Source: an uncultured bacterium
GTDB taxonomy: Bacteria; Pseudomonadota; Gammaproteobacteria; Burkholderiales; Burkholderiaceae_C
DNA: 64,000 nucleotides
Reading direction: 5' to 3'
Assembly: GCA_903928495.1 (NCBI GenBank)
Contig: CAIYQZ010000061.1
Location: 62,001-126,000, forward strand
Part shown: positions 37,192-47,573 of the stretch, piece by piece
Layout of the letters: each line of letters opens with the position of its first letter
Numbering within the stretch: position 1 is the stretch's first letter
Program-made: the position numbers and the translations under genes
The notes under the pieces: generated by a model
What the model was told of the DNA's origin: nothing
The model's database searches: none
Seen by the model: the letters and a program-made list of their open reading frames with translations, nothing else

Positions 37192-37307
37192 CAAAGCCCG
37201 CAGTTGACCTAGCTGTCTTCTCGCGCAGCGACAAACCGTCGCACCCAAGATGCCTGTGTCAACAGGCACTCCACACCTCCACCGTTCCGCTCCGCACAGG
37301 GGTCCTC

Positions 37308-38570
37308 ATGCACCTTTCCGAACTCAAAGCCCTCCACGTTTCCGAAGTTTTCAAGCAAGCTGAAGCGCTGGAAATAGAAAACACCGGGCGCATGCGCAAA
37401 CAGGAATTGATGTTTGCCATCATCAAAAAGCGCGCCAGGGCGGGTGAACAAGTGTTCGCAGACGGCGTACTGGAGGTTCTGCCGGACGGTTTCGGATTTT
37501 TGCGGGCACCTGACACCAGTTACACGGCCTCCACCGACGACATCTACATCTCCCCCAGCCAAATTCGACGATTCAACCTGCACACAGGAGACATGATCGA
37601 AGGTGAAGTGCGCACACCCAAAGACGGCGAGCGCTACTTTGCCCTGACCAAGCTGGACAAGATCAACGGGCTGCCCCCCGAGGACAACAAACACAAGATC
37701 ATGTTTGAGAACCTCACGCCGCTGTTCCCCAAAGAGCAGATGCGACTCGAGCGGGACATCAAGGGCGATGAAAACATCACTGGCCGGGTGATTGACATCA
37801 TCGCCCCGATTGGCAGAGGCCAGCGTGCGTTGATCGTGGCACAGCCCAAATCGGGCAAAACGGTCATGATGCAACACATTGCCCACGCCATCACAGCCAA
37901 CTACCCTGATGTGGAACTGATGGTGTTGCTGGTCGATGAGCGTCCAGAAGAAGTCACGGAAATGCAGCGCACCGTGCGCGGCGAAGTGATTGCCTCCACT
38001 TTCGACGAGCCTGCGGCACGTCACGTCCATGTGGCGGAAATGGTGATCGAACGCGCCAAACGCTTGGTTGAACTCAAAAAAGACGTTGTGATCCTGCTGG
38101 ACTCCATCACCCGTCTGGCCCGCGCATACAACAACGTGTTGCCCTCGTCTGGCAAGGTTCTGACAGGCGGCGTGGACGCCAACGCACTCCAACGCCCAAA
38201 ACGGTTCTTCGGTGCAGCCCGCAAAATTGAAGAGGGTGGCTCGTTGACGATCATCGCCACAGCGCTTGTCGACACAGGCAGCCGCATGGACGAAGTGATT
38301 TTTGAAGAGTTCAAAGGCACCGGCAATTGTGAAATTCACTTGGAGCGTCGCTTGTACGAGAAGCGCGTATTCCCAGCCATCCAGATCAATCGCAGCGGCA
38401 CCCGCCGCGAAGAACTGCTGCTGGCACCGGAAATTCTTCAGAAAACCCGGATCCTTCGCCAGTTCATGTACAACATGGATGAAATCGAATCCATGGAGTT
38501 GATGCTCAAGAACATGAAAGCCACGAAAAACAACCACGAATTCTTCGACATGATGCGCCGCGGGGGCTGA
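37308..38570 (+). CDS. rho: Transcription termination factor Rho
   Basis: The hexameric RNA-DNA helicase of 420 residues has the N-terminal domain [20 protein letters not shown], the RNA-binding cold-shock-like domain ([18 protein letters not shown]), Walker [13 protein letters not shown], Walker [18 protein letters not shown] with the Q-loop region, and the catalytic [11 protein letters not shown] and R-finger region [13 protein letters not shown]. Length matches Escherichia coli Rho (419). An AGGGG site precedes the ATG. Confidence 0.97.
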   Translation: MHLSELKALHVSEVFKQAEALEIENTGRMRKQELMFAIIKKRARAGEQVFADGVLEVLPDGFGFLRAPDTSYTASTDDIYISPSQIRRFNLHTGDMIEGEVRTPKDGERYFALTKLDKINGLPPEDNKHKIMFENLTPLFPKEQMRLERDIKGDENITGRVIDIIAPIGRGQRALIVAQPKSGKTVMMQHIAHAITANYPDVELMVLLVDERPEEVTEMQRTVRGEVIASTFDEPAARHVHVAEMVIERAKRLVELKKDVVILLDSITRLARAYNNVLPSSGKVLTGGVDANALQRPKRFFGAARKIEEGGSLTIIATALVDTGSRMDEVIFEEFKGTGNCEIHLERRLYEKRVFPAIQINRSGTRREELLLAPEILQKTRILRQFMYNMDEIESMELMLKNMKATKNNHEFFDMMRRGG

Positions 38571-38730
38571 GCTCGCTCGACAGCAGGGCGAAATTCGTGG
38601 GATAATATTTGGCTTTCCTGGCCTCTGATATGGCCTCAAGGAAATCTCCACCGGGATTTGCTCCCATTTCTGTGACAAGTGCCACCGCGACTAAGGTGTG
38701 CGGCTGTCGCAACTGACCAAAGGATATGAA

Positions 38731-38997
38731 ATGAAAGACGGAATTCACCCCAACTACCGCGAAGTGTGCTTTGTGGACCTGTCCAACGGATTCAAGTTCG
38801 TCACACGCTCTTGCGCCAACGCCAAAGAGACTATCAAGATGGACGATGGGCGCGAGTTGCCACTGTTCAAGCTGGACACATCCAGCGAATCGCACCCCTT
38901 CTATACTGGCACACAGAAAAGCGTTGATACCATGGGTGGCCGAGTGGAGAAATTCCGCAACCGCTTTGCACGTGGTGCTTCTGCAGCCAGCAAGTAA
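38731..38997 (+). CDS. rpmE2: Ribosomal protein L31, type B
   Basis: The 88-residue protein lacks the four-Cys zinc motif of type A L31 and has [20 protein letters not shown] and [12 protein letters not shown], the type B signature. An AAGGA site lies eight bases before the ATG. In bacteria with both types, the zinc-free form is often induced at low zinc, but no Zur site was identified here. A strong terminator follows. Confidence 0.95.
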   Translation: MKDGIHPNYREVCFVDLSNGFKFVTRSCANAKETIKMDDGRELPLFKLDTSSESHPFYTGTQKSVDTMGGRVEKFRNRFARGASAASK

Positions 38998-39038
38998 GTC
39001 CTCGCAGACCATCGGCCTCTGGCCGGACAAACTGCCCG

Positions 39039-39071
39039 AAACAGCCGATCCACCATCGGCTGTTTTTTTTT
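39039..39071 (+). terminator. Rho-independent terminator after rpmE2
   Basis: AACAGCCGAT and ATCGGCTGTT pair around CCACC and are followed by nine T. The T-run ends only four bases before the start codon assigned to the next gene. Confidence 0.9.
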
Positions 39072-39074
39072 GTC

Positions 39075-40820
39075 ATGCCATCCTTTCAATCCACACCAGC
39101 CATTGCCACTCAGGCCGCCGTGCAAAGACTGCCCCGGTGGGCATTGCCGTTGCTGTGTCTGGCCTACATCATCCCCGGTTTCGCAGGGCGCAGTCCCTGG
39201 AAAAATGCCGACGTAGCGGCCTTTGGCGTGATGTCCGATCTGGCTGCGGGGCTGACCGACTGGTTCAACCCCACGGTGCTGGGATCACCGCCAGACACGC
39301 CCGCATTGCTTCCCTATTGGCTGGGGGCGTGGTCCATACAACTGCTGCCTGCGTTCCCAGATGTGGCGGTCCGCATCCCATTCATGCTGGCATTGGTCTG
39401 CACTTTTTTCCTGACCTGGCATGCGGTGTTTCGTTTCGCGCTGCTCCCCAGTGCGCAGCCAGTGACCTTTGCGTTCGGGGGTGAAGCGCACCCAGTTGAT
39501 TACGCGCGCAGCCTTGCCGACGGAGGCTTACTGGCGCTGCTTGCAAGCTTGGGCCTGGCCCAGTTGTCTCATGAAACCACCCCTGCGGTGATCCAGTTGC
39601 TGGCGGCATCCATGCTTTTGCGCGCCATATCCGGCTTTGCTGACCCTACTGCTGTCCGGTGGTTCCCTGCGGGTCTTTGGCTTGCTGGGCTGGTCGTGCT
39701 GAGTGGGTCTGGCGCGCCCACCACAGCAGTGATCGTCAGCGGCTTGCCTCTGCTGGCATACGCGCTCGCCCGGAATTCGAGGCTACCCGAAGGACGGTCT
39801 CGGGAGCGGGTCCACTCCGGCGTCATCCTGATCTGGGCCGCAGGGGTGTCGGCAAGCATGGTCGGTCTGTGGGTTGTCAGTGCAGAAACAGAGACGTTGG
39901 CACGGGCGTTGGCACTGGATGGCGCAGAGTTCAGCTCGCTTGGCAAACTCGTTTTCTGGTTCACGTGGCCCGTTTGGCCGCTTGCTCTCTGGACACTTTG
40001 GCAATGGCGGCGGCACATTCGCGCACCTCACCTGCAAGGCCCTGTCTGGCTTGCCTGTGCGCTGGTTTTGGCCACAGCCTGGGCTCCCTCGCCTGACAGG
40101 GCCCTGCTGCTGTCCTTGCCGGTGCTGTCGTTGCTGGCCGCTTTCTCCTTGCCCACCCTCAAGCGTTCCTTTGCGGCACTGGTTGATTGGTTCTCAGTGC
40201 TGTTCTTCAGCTTGTGTGCCATCACGGTGTGGGTCATCTGGCTGGCCATGCTGACTGGAGTTCCTGGCAAGCCAGCAGCCAATGTGTCTCGGCTGGCGCC
40301 CGGTTTTACGTTGGAGTTCTCGTTTCTGGCATTTGCTGCCGGCACGATGGCCACTGTGGTCTGGCTGCTGTTGGTGCGCTGGCGCCTCGGGCGGCACCCG
40401 CCAGTGATATGGAAAAGCCTGGTACTGGCCGCCACTGGCAGCACCCTGTGCTGGCTACTGCTGATGACCCTGTGGATGCCTCTGCTGGACTTTGCACGCA
40501 GCTATGGCCCCATATCCCGCCGTCTGGCCGCCATGATTCCTGCAGACACCACTTGCACTGAAGCATATGGGCTGAGCCAGGCTCAAGCTGCAGGTCTGGT
40601 GCACCACGGAAAACTCCGCCTGCAATTGGCACCCAGCCCCGAACCTTGTGCCACCCTAGTGGTGGCTCAACAGGCGGCAGACCGGTTAACGGGGGACATC
40701 GACATCACCCAATGGGCATTCAAGGCCAAACTCAGTCGACTGACCGACAACAAGGAAAGCCTGTTGCTTTTTCAGCGTGTTGCGCCAGTCAAGGCCGTCG
40801 TTGAAACGTCCGAGGACTGA
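39075..40820 (+). CDS. GT-C-type membrane glycosyltransferase-like protein
   Basis: The 581-residue protein has about 11-12 membrane helices. The first periplasmic loop has FAGRSPWKNADVAAFGVMSD, which resembles the acidic catalytic region of ArnT/PMT-type GT-C transferases that use polyprenyl-linked sugars. Function and substrate are unknown. The start is uncertain: ATG 39075 is four bases after the terminator of rpmE2, leaving no room for a ribosome site outside the hairpin, while the next in-frame ATG would remove the first helix. The 3' end overlaps phoR by 49 bases on the opposite strand. Confidence 0.72.
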   Translation: MPSFQSTPAIATQAAVQRLPRWALPLLCLAYIIPGFAGRSPWKNADVAAFGVMSDLAAGLTDWFNPTVLGSPPDTPALLPYWLGAWSIQLLPAFPDVAVRIPFMLALVCTFFLTWHAVFRFALLPSAQPVTFAFGGEAHPVDYARSLADGGLLALLASLGLAQLSHETTPAVIQLLAASMLLRAISGFADPTAVRWFPAGLWLAGLVVLSGSGAPTTAVIVSGLPLLAYALARNSRLPEGRSRERVHSGVILIWAAGVSASMVGLWVVSAETETLARALALDGAEFSSLGKLVFWFTWPVWPLALWTLWQWRRHIRAPHLQGPVWLACALVLATAWAPSPDRALLLSLPVLSLLAAFSLPTLKRSFAALVDWFSVLFFSLCAITVWVIWLAMLTGVPGKPAANVSRLAPGFTLEFSFLAFAAGTMATVVWLLLVRWRLGRHPPVIWKSLVLAATGSTLCWLLLMTLWMPLLDFARSYGPISRRLAAMIPADTTCTEAYGLSQAQAAGLVHHGKLRLQLAPSPEPCATLVVAQQAADRLTGDIDITQWAFKAKLSRLTDNKESLLLFQRVAPVKAVVETSED

Positions 40821-42136
40821 TCGCTGGAGCGAGACGAAATGCGGTCTGCAGGGAAATGCAGAGTGAACACAGAGCCCTCACCCAAGCGGCTTTCGATACG
40901 TATGTGTCCCCCGTGTCGCTGGGCCACGTGTTTGACAATGGCCAGCCCCAAACCTGTGCCGCCCGTGTCACGGGAGCGGCTTCTGTCCACCCGGTAAAAC
41001 CGTTCGGTCAGCCTCGGCATGTGTTCCGGGGCAATGCCAGGCCCGGTATCAGACACCCACACTTCCGCATCGCCACCGTCCAGCAAACGCAGGCCTGCCG
41101 CAATAGAACCGCCGGGCGGCGTGTAGCGGACGGCATTGTTGAGCAGATTGCTCAGCGCGCTGGTCAACTCGGTTTCATTGCCTGCCAGATCAAAATCTGC
41201 ATCCATGTCAACGCTGAAGGCATGCCCCGTCTCCGCCATCATGCGGGACAGGCCTCTGGCCTCCTCCAGGCAGCGGCGCAGCCATTCACTCGCTCGGACC
41301 GAAACTTGTCGGTTCGGCACCGGACTGCCCTCGAGTTTGGACAACATCAGCAAGTCGCTCACCAGCGTTTGCATGCGCTCAGCCTGGGTTGCCATCAGGG
41401 CGAGGTACTGGGCGCGCTCAGATGCGTCCAGTTCAAGGGTTTGAAGGGTTTCCACAAAACCACTTAGTACCGTGAGGGGCGTGCGGATTTCATGCGATAC
41501 ATTCGCCACAAAATCGCGCCGCATCGCCTCGGCCTGCTGAACCGCCGTCACGTCACGCGACAGCATCAGTCGGCGTTTTTTGCCGTAAGGGTGGATCCGG
41601 ATGGCCACCACCACAGGCTTGGATGGCGTCGACAACGGACCCGTGATGGCCACTTCGTGTTGAAATTCGGCGGCACTGAGGTATGAAGAGAAATGCGGAT
41701 CCCGTATCAGGTTGGTCACGTGCTGCATCAGATCGCGCTGTGGATCAATACCCAACTGCTCTGCCGCAGTCTGATTACTCCACTCGATGCGGCCTTGGCT
41801 GTCCAGCAACATCACCCCGTTGGGTGACGCCTGAATGGCCGACAGAAACTCATCCAGACGGGCCTGGCTGTCTCGTGCCTTGCCTGCCAGGTTCTTCTGG
41901 ATTTTCCGGAATTTGTCCACCAGCGCGCCCCACACATGTGGGAGCTCTGGCTCATTGCCCCAGTCTTCTGCCGCCAGCCAACCCCGCACCCTGGACAGAC
42001 GCCAATCATCCAGGCCAAGCCAAAACAGGGCACCGCCCAACGTGCCAGAAAAAATCCACAGCAGCGAGTCCGCGTACCAGCCGTACAGCGAACCCAAACC
42101 CATCAACGCTAGCAACTCAACATGGCGAACCGTCAT
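40772..42136 (-). CDS. phoR: Phosphate regulon sensor kinase PhoR
   Basis: The 454-residue kinase has two N-terminal membrane helices (LLALMGLGSLYGWYADSLLW and IFSGTLGGALFWLGL), a linker, a PAS domain (LSAIQASPNGVMLLDSQGRI), the His box VANVSHEIRTPLTVLSGFVE and ATP-binding boxes NLLNNAVRYTPPGG, DTGPGIAPEHM and GTGLGLAIVKHV. It senses phosphate through PstSCAB and PhoU. It overlaps the phoB stop by four bases (ATGA), so the pair is translationally coupled. Confidence 0.95.
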   Translation of the reverse strand: MTVRHVELLALMGLGSLYGWYADSLLWIFSGTLGGALFWLGLDDWRLSRVRGWLAAEDWGNEPELPHVWGALVDKFRKIQKNLAGKARDSQARLDEFLSAIQASPNGVMLLDSQGRIEWSNQTAAEQLGIDPQRDLMQHVTNLIRDPHFSSYLSAAEFQHEVAITGPLSTPSKPVVVAIRIHPYGKKRRLMLSRDVTAVQQAEAMRRDFVANVSHEIRTPLTVLSGFVETLQTLELDASERAQYLALMATQAERMQTLVSDLLMLSKLEGSPVPNRQVSVRASEWLRRCLEEARGLSRMMAETGHAFSVDMDADFDLAGNETELTSALSNLLNNAVRYTPPGGSIAAGLRLLDGGDAEVWVSDTGPGIAPEHMPRLTERFYRVDRSRSRDTGGTGLGLAIVKHVAQRHGGHIRIESRLGEGSVFTLHFPADRISSRSSDQSSDVSTTALTGATR

Positions 42137-42864
42137 GGAGCAGGATTGTCTGCCGAAACAGGGACTGCAGATTTCAAACCCAATGCAGTCAGCCGATACC
42201 CGGCACCACGCACTGTTTCGATCATTGCCCCGGCAACTCCTAGCGCCTCGCGCAAACGCTTGATGTGCACATCAACCGTGCGTTCTTCAATGAACACATG
42301 GTCACCCCAGACACGATCCAACAAGGCGCCCCTGGCGTGCACCCGCTCGGCATTTTTCATGAGGTGATGCAACAGCTTGAATTCGGTGGGCCCGACTTTG
42401 AGCTCCTGGCCGCGAAAGTTCACGCGGTAGGTGGCCGTGTCCAAGATCAGATCGCCCACACACACCGTATCGTCCGCCGCATCGGGTGTGCGCCTGCGCA
42501 GCACAGCCCGGATCCGCGCCAGCAGTTCCTTGGTGGAAAACGGCTTGGTGATGTAGTCGTCGGCACCGGCATCCAGCCCCTGCACCTTGTCGGACTCATC
42601 ACTGCGCGCCGTGAGCATCAGGATCGGTATGGCCTTTGTGCGCTCGTGTTGTCGCCAGCTGCGGGCGAGCGACACGCCACTTTCACCAGGCAACATCCAG
42701 TCCAGCAGGATGATGTCGGGCAATTCGGCATCCACCTCGCGTCGCGCCGCTTCGGCGTCAAACACGAGCGTGGGTGCAAAACCGTTGTGGCGCAGGTTGA
42801 CTGCAATCAGTTCTGCAATGGCGGCTTCGTCTTCCACCACCAGAATGCGGGGTGCCTTCCTCAT
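42133..42864 (-). CDS. phoB: Phosphate response regulator PhoB
   Basis: The 243-residue OmpR-family regulator has a receiver domain (ILVVEDEAAIAEL, phospho-acceptor in IILLDWMLPGESG, and KPFSTKELLARIRAVLRR) and a winged-helix DNA-binding domain (LKVGPTEFKLLHHLMKNAER, IEERTVDVHIKRLREAL). It binds Pho boxes such as those found near pstS and ppk. Its start overlaps the phoU stop as ATGA. Confidence 0.96.
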   Translation of the reverse strand: MRKAPRILVVEDEAAIAELIAVNLRHNGFAPTLVFDAEAARREVDAELPDIILLDWMLPGESGVSLARSWRQHERTKAIPILMLTARSDESDKVQGLDAGADDYITKPFSTKELLARIRAVLRRRTPDAADDTVCVGDLILDTATYRVNFRGQELKVGPTEFKLLHHLMKNAERVHARGALLDRVWGDHVFIEERTVDVHIKRLREALGVAGAMIETVRGAGYRLTALGLKSAVPVSADNPAP

Positions 42865-43562
42865 TGGGCAACGGCACCTGCCGGTTTGTCCGCACCATGG
42901 CGAACATCGGCGCCTTCAGCCACATAAATGGTGCTTTCGGCAATGTTCTTGGCGTGGTCACCCACTCGCTCGATGGCTTTGGCCAGGAACAACAGGTTCA
43001 GGCTGGGGGAAATGGCCCGAGGGTCTTCCATGATGTAGGTGATGAGCTTGCGCAGGAAGCCGTCGTACTCGCGGTCAATGTCGTCGTCAGCCTTGATGAT
43101 GGCGCGGGCCACGTCGGTGTCGAGACGTGCAAACGCATCCAGCGAACGGCGCAACAGCGCAGACGCCAGTTCAGATGCCACACGCAATTCAGAACACGGC
43201 AGCGAGCGTCCTGCGCCGCTGTCGATGATGAGTTTGACCATGCGTGCGATGCGGGCCACTTCGTCGCCTGCGCGCTCGAGGTTCGCCGTGATTTTGCTCA
43301 TCGCCAGCAGCATGCGCAGATCGCGCGCTGTGGGCTGGCGGCGTCCGATGGTCGACGACACATCGTGGTCAATTTCAACTTCAAGCGCGTTAACGGCGCG
43401 CTCGCGCTCCACCACTTGGTCGGCCGCCTCCACACTGAACTCGTTCAGGGCATAAATGGCGTTGCGCAGTTGCGACTCCACCAGGCCGCCCATCTCCATG
43501 ACCTTGGCCGAAATGCTGTTCAGCTCGTTGTCAAACTGACTGGATATGTGTTTGTCACCCAT
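42861..43562 (-). CDS. phoU: Phosphate signalling protein PhoU
   Basis: The 233-residue all-helical protein couples Pst transport to PhoR. It has two copies of the PhoU repeat: FDNELNSISAKVMEMGGLVE and LRMLLAMSKITANLERAGDE in the first, EYDGFLRKLITYIMEDPRAI and LFLAKAIERVGDHAKNIAE in the second. The E-x3-D pattern in ERAGDE and ERVGDH is a metal-binding signature. The ATG at 43562 begins MGDKHISSQF; it is two bases from the pstB stop. Confidence 0.95.
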   Translation of the reverse strand: MGDKHISSQFDNELNSISAKVMEMGGLVESQLRNAIYALNEFSVEAADQVVERERAVNALEVEIDHDVSSTIGRRQPTARDLRMLLAMSKITANLERAGDEVARIARMVKLIIDSGAGRSLPCSELRVASELASALLRRSLDAFARLDTDVARAIIKADDDIDREYDGFLRKLITYIMEDPRAISPSLNLLFLAKAIERVGDHAKNIAESTIYVAEGADVRHGADKPAGAVAQ

Positions 43563-43564
43563 GA

Positions 43565-44341
43565 TCAACCAAACCTTCCTGTGATGTAGTCTTCTGTCTC
43601 GGTACGCTTGGGCTTGAAGAAAACTTCTTCTGTCTTGCCAATTTCCATCAGCTCGCCCAGGTACATGTACGCTGTGAAATCGCTGCAACGCGCAGCCTGC
43701 TGCATGTTGTGTGTGACGATCGCAATGGTGTAGTCGTTCTTCAGCTCATGCACCAGTTCTTCCACTTTGGCGGTGGAGATCGGGTCCAGCGCCGATGTGG
43801 GCTCGTCTAGCAACAGCACCGAAGGCTTGACTGCAACGCTGCGCGCAATGCACAGCCGCTGCTGCTGACCACCCGAGAGGCTCAGGCCGTTTTGGCCGAG
43901 CTTGTCTTTGACCTCGTTCCACAGCGCAGCCTTCGTCAGCGCCCATTCCACCCGGTCATCCATGTCGCTTTTGTTGAGGCTCTCGTACAACTTCACGCCA
44001 AACGCGATGTTGTCGTAAATGGTCATGGGAAAGGGCGTGGGCTTCTGGAACACCATGCCGATGCGGGCGCGCAGCAGGTTCAAGTCCTGCTTAGGGTCCA
44101 GAATGTTCTGTCCATAAAAGTTGATTTCACCCTCGGCACGCTGACCGGGGTACAGGCTGTACATGCGGTTGAGCGTGCGCAGCAGGGTGGATTTGCCGCA
44201 GCCCGACGGGCCGATGAACGCAGTCACCCGTTTCTCAGGAATGTCCATGTTGACATTCTTCAGGCCCTGAAACTTGCCATAGAAAAAGTTGAGGTTGCGC
44301 ACCTCAAGGGCGTTCGGCGTTGGGGTAGACGATGCAGGCAT
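43565..44341 (-). CDS. pstB: Phosphate ABC transporter ATPase PstB
   Basis: The 258-residue ABC ATPase shows Walker [20 protein letters not shown], the signature [19 protein letters not shown], Walker [14 protein letters not shown] and the H-loop in [16 protein letters not shown]. It powers high-affinity phosphate import with PstA and PstC. Confidence 0.96.
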   Translation of the reverse strand: MPASSTPTPNALEVRNLNFFYGKFQGLKNVNMDIPEKRVTAFIGPSGCGKSTLLRTLNRMYSLYPGQRAEGEINFYGQNILDPKQDLNLLRARIGMVFQKPTPFPMTIYDNIAFGVKLYESLNKSDMDDRVEWALTKAALWNEVKDKLGQNGLSLSGGQQQRLCIARSVAVKPSVLLLDEPTSALDPISTAKVEELVHELKNDYTIAIVTHNMQQAARCSDFTAYMYLGELMEIGKTEEVFFKPKRTETEDYITGRFG

Positions 44342-44386
44342 GCTGTGTATCCAGTAGAGGGTTTGAATCGTTCAAGTAGTAAGGGC

Positions 44387-45241
44387 TCAGCCAGATGTTT
44401 TCTCGCGGAAGAACACCCGCGCCACAATGTTCAGCGCCAGCACGGCCAGCGTGATCAGCAGTGCCCCGCCCCAGGCCAGACGGATCCAGTTGTCATAAGG
44501 GCTCATGGCAAACTGGAAGATCACCACCGGCAAGTTGGACATGGGTGCCGACATGTTGGTGCTGAAGAACTGGTTGTTCAGCGCGGTGAACAGCAAAGGC
44601 GCCGTCTCACCGCTGATGCGGGCAATTGCCAACAGCAAACCAGTGATCACACCGCTTTTGGCAGCACGCAAGGTGACCATGGATGCCACCTTCCAACGGG
44701 GTGCGCCGAGCGCAAACGCTGCCTCACGCAGGCTCCCAGGGACCAGGCGCAGCATGTTTTCGGTGGTGCGGACCACCACCGGAATCGCAATCAACGACAA
44801 GGCCAGGCTCCCGGCCCACCCTGAAAAGTGGCCCAGTGGTGCCACCACAATGGCGTACACAAACAGGCCCAAAACGATGGATGGCGCCGAAAGCATGATG
44901 TCTGTCACAAACCGAGTCACCTCCGCCGTTTTGCTGGTGTCGCCGTATTCGGCCAGATAAACACCGGCAAACACACCAATGGGCGTCGATACCAACACCG
45001 CAAAGGCCAGCATCATCAGGCTGCCCACGATGGCGTTGGCCAAGCCACCGCCTTCAGAGCCTGGCGCTGGGGTGGACTTGGTGAACATGTTCCAGTCGAG
45101 TGCAGCAAAGCCGTTGTAGAACAACACGGCCAGGATCCACAGCAACACGACCAAACCCAGGGTCATGGCAGCCATGGACAGGGCCAGGCCCACCGTATTG
45201 GCACGTTTGCGGCGGTTGTAGAGAGCAGGATTGGGCAGCAT
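44387..45241 (-). CDS. pstA: Phosphate ABC transporter permease PstA
   Basis: The 284-residue permease has six membrane helices: [20 protein letters not shown] at the start, the EAA-type loop [20 protein letters not shown] near residues 200-218, and the C-terminal [17 protein letters not shown]. It is 38 bases downstream of pstC; the gap contains a dispersed repeat copy. Confidence 0.94.
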   Translation of the reverse strand: MLPNPALYNRRKRANTVGLALSMAAMTLGLVVLLWILAVLFYNGFAALDWNMFTKSTPAPGSEGGGLANAIVGSLMMLAFAVLVSTPIGVFAGVYLAEYGDTSKTAEVTRFVTDIMLSAPSIVLGLFVYAIVVAPLGHFSGWAGSLALSLIAIPVVVRTTENMLRLVPGSLREAAFALGAPRWKVASMVTLRAAKSGVITGLLLAIARISGETAPLLFTALNNQFFSTNMSAPMSNLPVVIFQFAMSPYDNWIRLAWGGALLITLAVLALNIVARVFFREKTSG

Positions 45242-45250
45242 GATGGGTGT

Positions 45251-45300
45251 ATTAATTTGTAGCTAAAAAACTATATCTATCAAGCGCCACGAGCCTTTTC
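45251..45300 (-). repeat. Dispersed AT-rich repeat, copy 5 (pstC-pstA junction)
   Basis: On the minus strand it reads AAAAGGCTCGTGGCGCTT, 18 bases, then GCTACAAATTAAT. It encodes the last residues of PstC (KARGA) and its stop codon TGA, and fills the gap to pstA. Confidence 0.75.
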
Positions 45301-46278
45301 GGCTCTCAAAATCATCACTTTGGCCAGCGCCAGCACCACAAACGTGATGACAAACAGCAGGAAGCCGAGGGCAAACAATGTGGAGATGTGGAAATCAGCC
45401 GCTTCACCAAACTCGTTGGCCAGGGTGGACGCGATGGACGTACCGGGCGAGAACAGCGAGGTGGGCAGACGGTTGGCATTGCCGATCACGAAGGTCACGG
45501 CCATGGTCTCGCCCAGTGCACGCCCCAGCCCCAGCATCACCCCACCCACCACACCTTTTTGTGTGTAAGGCAGTACCACGTTGCGCACCACCTCCCACGT
45601 GGTGCAACCCAGGCCGTACGCCGACTCCCGCAGAATGGGCGGCACGATGGCAAACACATCGCGCATCACCGCTGCCACAAACGGCAGCACCATGAAAGCG
45701 AGAATGATGCCGGCAGCCAGGATGCCAATGCCGGTGGTTGCACCGCCAAACAGCGGCCCGATGAGCGGCAACTGCCCCAACAGATTTTGCAAGGGTTGCT
45801 GCCCGTAATCCGCAAAAATGGGCGCAAAAATGAACAGGCCGAACATGCCATAAATGATGGACGGCACAGCAGCCAACAATTCAATGGCGGTGCCCAGCGG
45901 GCGACGCAAGGCCACCGGGCAGTTTTCGGTCAGGAACAGCGCGATGCCAAATGCCAGAGGCACCGCAATCAGCATGGCAATGCCTGCGCTCACCAGCGTA
46001 CCGACGATGGCAATGGCCGCGCCAAATTCTTCGTTGATGATGTCCCACTCAACGCGCCAGATGAACTGGATGCCAAACTTGTGAAAGCTGGGCCATGCAT
46101 TCACCAGCAACGACACAATGATGCCCACCAGCGCGACCAAGACGATCAGCGAAAACGCTTGCGTCACCCGGTGGAACACGATGTCCTGCAGGTGCTGCTT
46201 TTTGGCAATGGCTGCCATGTTGGGGTTGTTCAGTTCAACTGACGCCGGTTGCACGTTCATGGTGGTCACCATACTCAT
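45280..46278 (-). CDS. pstC: Phosphate ABC transporter permease PstC
   Basis: The 332-residue permease has an N-terminal cytoplasmic stretch, then [20 protein letters not shown], the loop [39 protein letters not shown] and the ATPase-contacting loop [20 protein letters not shown]. The C-terminal few residues are derived from a repeat copy. Start assigned at 46278; an ATG at 46260 is also possible. Confidence 0.95.
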   Translation of the reverse strand: MSMVTTMNVQPASVELNNPNMAAIAKKQHLQDIVFHRVTQAFSLIVLVALVGIIVSLLVNAWPSFHKFGIQFIWRVEWDIINEEFGAAIAIVGTLVSAGIAMLIAVPLAFGIALFLTENCPVALRRPLGTAIELLAAVPSIIYGMFGLFIFAPIFADYGQQPLQNLLGQLPLIGPLFGGATTGIGILAAGIILAFMVLPFVAAVMRDVFAIVPPILRESAYGLGCTTWEVVRNVVLPYTQKGVVGGVMLGLGRALGETMAVTFVIGNANRLPTSLFSPGTSIASTLANEFGEAADFHISTLFALGFLLFVITFVVLALAKVMILRAEKARGA

Positions 46279-46317
46279 AAAAACTCCAGGACTTCATGGT
46301 TTACCATGAATTCACCA

Positions 46318-46356
46318 ACAAGAAACCGCCGGCTTGCACACGGGCAAGCTGGCGGC
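46318..46356 (-). terminator. Attenuating hairpin between pstS and pstC
   Basis: On the minus strand CCGCC-A-GCTTGC pairs with GCAAGC-C-GGCGG, followed by TTTCTTGTT. It lies between the pstS stop and pstC and would make pstS the most abundant message or protect its 3' end, as expected for a binding protein needed in excess. Confidence 0.75.
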
Positions 46357-46376
46357 TCGGCTGGCTCACGCCAGTA

Positions 46377-47405
46377 TTACTTGTTGTTGATCTGTGTCCA
46401 CACCTTGGTGCGAATCTGGTCGGTCAGGCTGTCGGGCAGAGCAACGTAGTCGAGGTCAGCTGCCATCTTCTTTCCGTTTTTGAACGCCCAGTCAAAAAAC
46501 TTCAGCACTTCAGCAGACTCGGCTTTTTTCTCGGGTTGCTTGTACATGAGGATGAACGAAGCGGTGCTGACAGGCCAGCTGTTGTCACCCTTGGCGTTGA
46601 CCATGGACACACCCATGCCAGGCACGCTGAACCAGTCAGCACCGGCTGCGGCAGCGGCGAAAGTCACGTCGTCAGGGCTCACGTACTTGCCGCTGGCGTT
46701 CTGCAGCTGCATGAAGTTCATGTTGTTCTTTTTGACATAGGCGTATTCCACATAGCCCAGAGCGCCTTTCAGGCGGTTGACGTTGGCGGCCACGCCTTCG
46801 TTGCCCTTGCCACCCACTGAGGAAGCGGCAGGCCACTTGACGGCAGCGCCCTTGCCCACTTTGTCGGCCCACTCTTTGCTGATGGACGCCAGGTAGTCCG
46901 TCCAGTTGAATGTGGTCCCAGAGCCGTCGGCACGGTGCACGATGGTGATGGCCTGGTCAGGCAGGTTTTTGCCAGGGTTCAATGCTGCAAAGGCTGGGTC
47001 GTTCCACTTGGTGATCTTGCCCATGAACATGTCGGCCATCACGGGGCCCGTGATCTTCAGTTCGCCAGGCTTGAACCCCTCCAGGTTCAACACAGGCACC
47101 GTGCCACCGATGATGGCGGGGAACTGCACCATCCCGTCTTTGTCCAGGTCAGCGCCGCTGACGGGCGCGTCAGATGCACCAAACGCCACGGTTTTGGCGC
47201 GGATCTGCTTCAAGCCACCGGAAGAACCGATGGACTGGTAATTCAGGCCTGTACCTGTGGCTGCTTTGTAGGCTTCAGCCCACTTGGCGTAGACGGGGAA
47301 CGGGAAGGTAGCGCCAGCGCCGGTGATGTCGGCTGCAATGGCGGAGGTGCCGAAAGCCAGAGCGGCGACAGAAGCAGCCACCGATTTCAGGAACAGACGT
47401 TTCAT
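46377..47405 (-). CDS. pstS: Phosphate-binding protein PstS
   Basis: The 342-residue periplasmic protein has a Sec signal peptide ending FGTSAIA-A near residue 21. The phosphate site is represented by TGAGATFPFPVYAKW, SIGSSGGLKQI, FGASDAPVSG and HRADGSGTTFNWTDYL. The start ATG at 47405 gives MKRLFLKSV before the signal helix. A Pho box lies upstream and the rest of the pst operon downstream. Confidence 0.96.
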   Translation of the reverse strand: MKRLFLKSVAASVAALAFGTSAIAADITGAGATFPFPVYAKWAEAYKAATGTGLNYQSIGSSGGLKQIRAKTVAFGASDAPVSGADLDKDGMVQFPAIIGGTVPVLNLEGFKPGELKITGPVMADMFMGKITKWNDPAFAALNPGKNLPDQAITIVHRADGSGTTFNWTDYLASISKEWADKVGKGAAVKWPAASSVGGKGNEGVAANVNRLKGALGYVEYAYVKKNNMNFMQLQNASGKYVSPDDVTFAAAAAGADWFSVPGMGVSMVNAKGDNSWPVSTASFILMYKQPEKKAESAEVLKFFDWAFKNGKKMAADLDYVALPDSLTDQIRTKVWTQINNK

Positions 47406-47458
47406 GGAAAAGACCTTTCGGGTTGGTTGAGCAAGATGGAGTGACTCTAGGAAGCTTT

Positions 47459-47476
47459 TGTGACAGGCCTGTGACA
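47459..47476 (-). promoter_or_regulatory. Pho box upstream of pstS
   Basis: The minus strand reads TGTCACAGGCCTGTCACA, two perfect seven-base repeats spaced 11 bases apart, matching the PhoB-binding consensus. A likely -10 element, TAGAGT, starts ten bases downstream (47442-47447), with the Pho box in the place of a -35. The start of transcription would be near 47436. Confidence 0.88.
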
Positions 47477-47573
47477 ACAAGGCCACCGGCACCTCATTCC
47501 AACACCCAGGCAATGACAGCCCAATGCCGCAAAAACTCGGTGCTATGCTCGCGGCCAACTGGCAGACAACCCC

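Noticed and set aside
37209-38678. Long open frame antisense to rho (about 489 codons)
   Set aside because: A shadow of codon bias in a GC-rich conserved gene; no ribosome site and composition unlike a real protein, rich in His, Gln and Phe.
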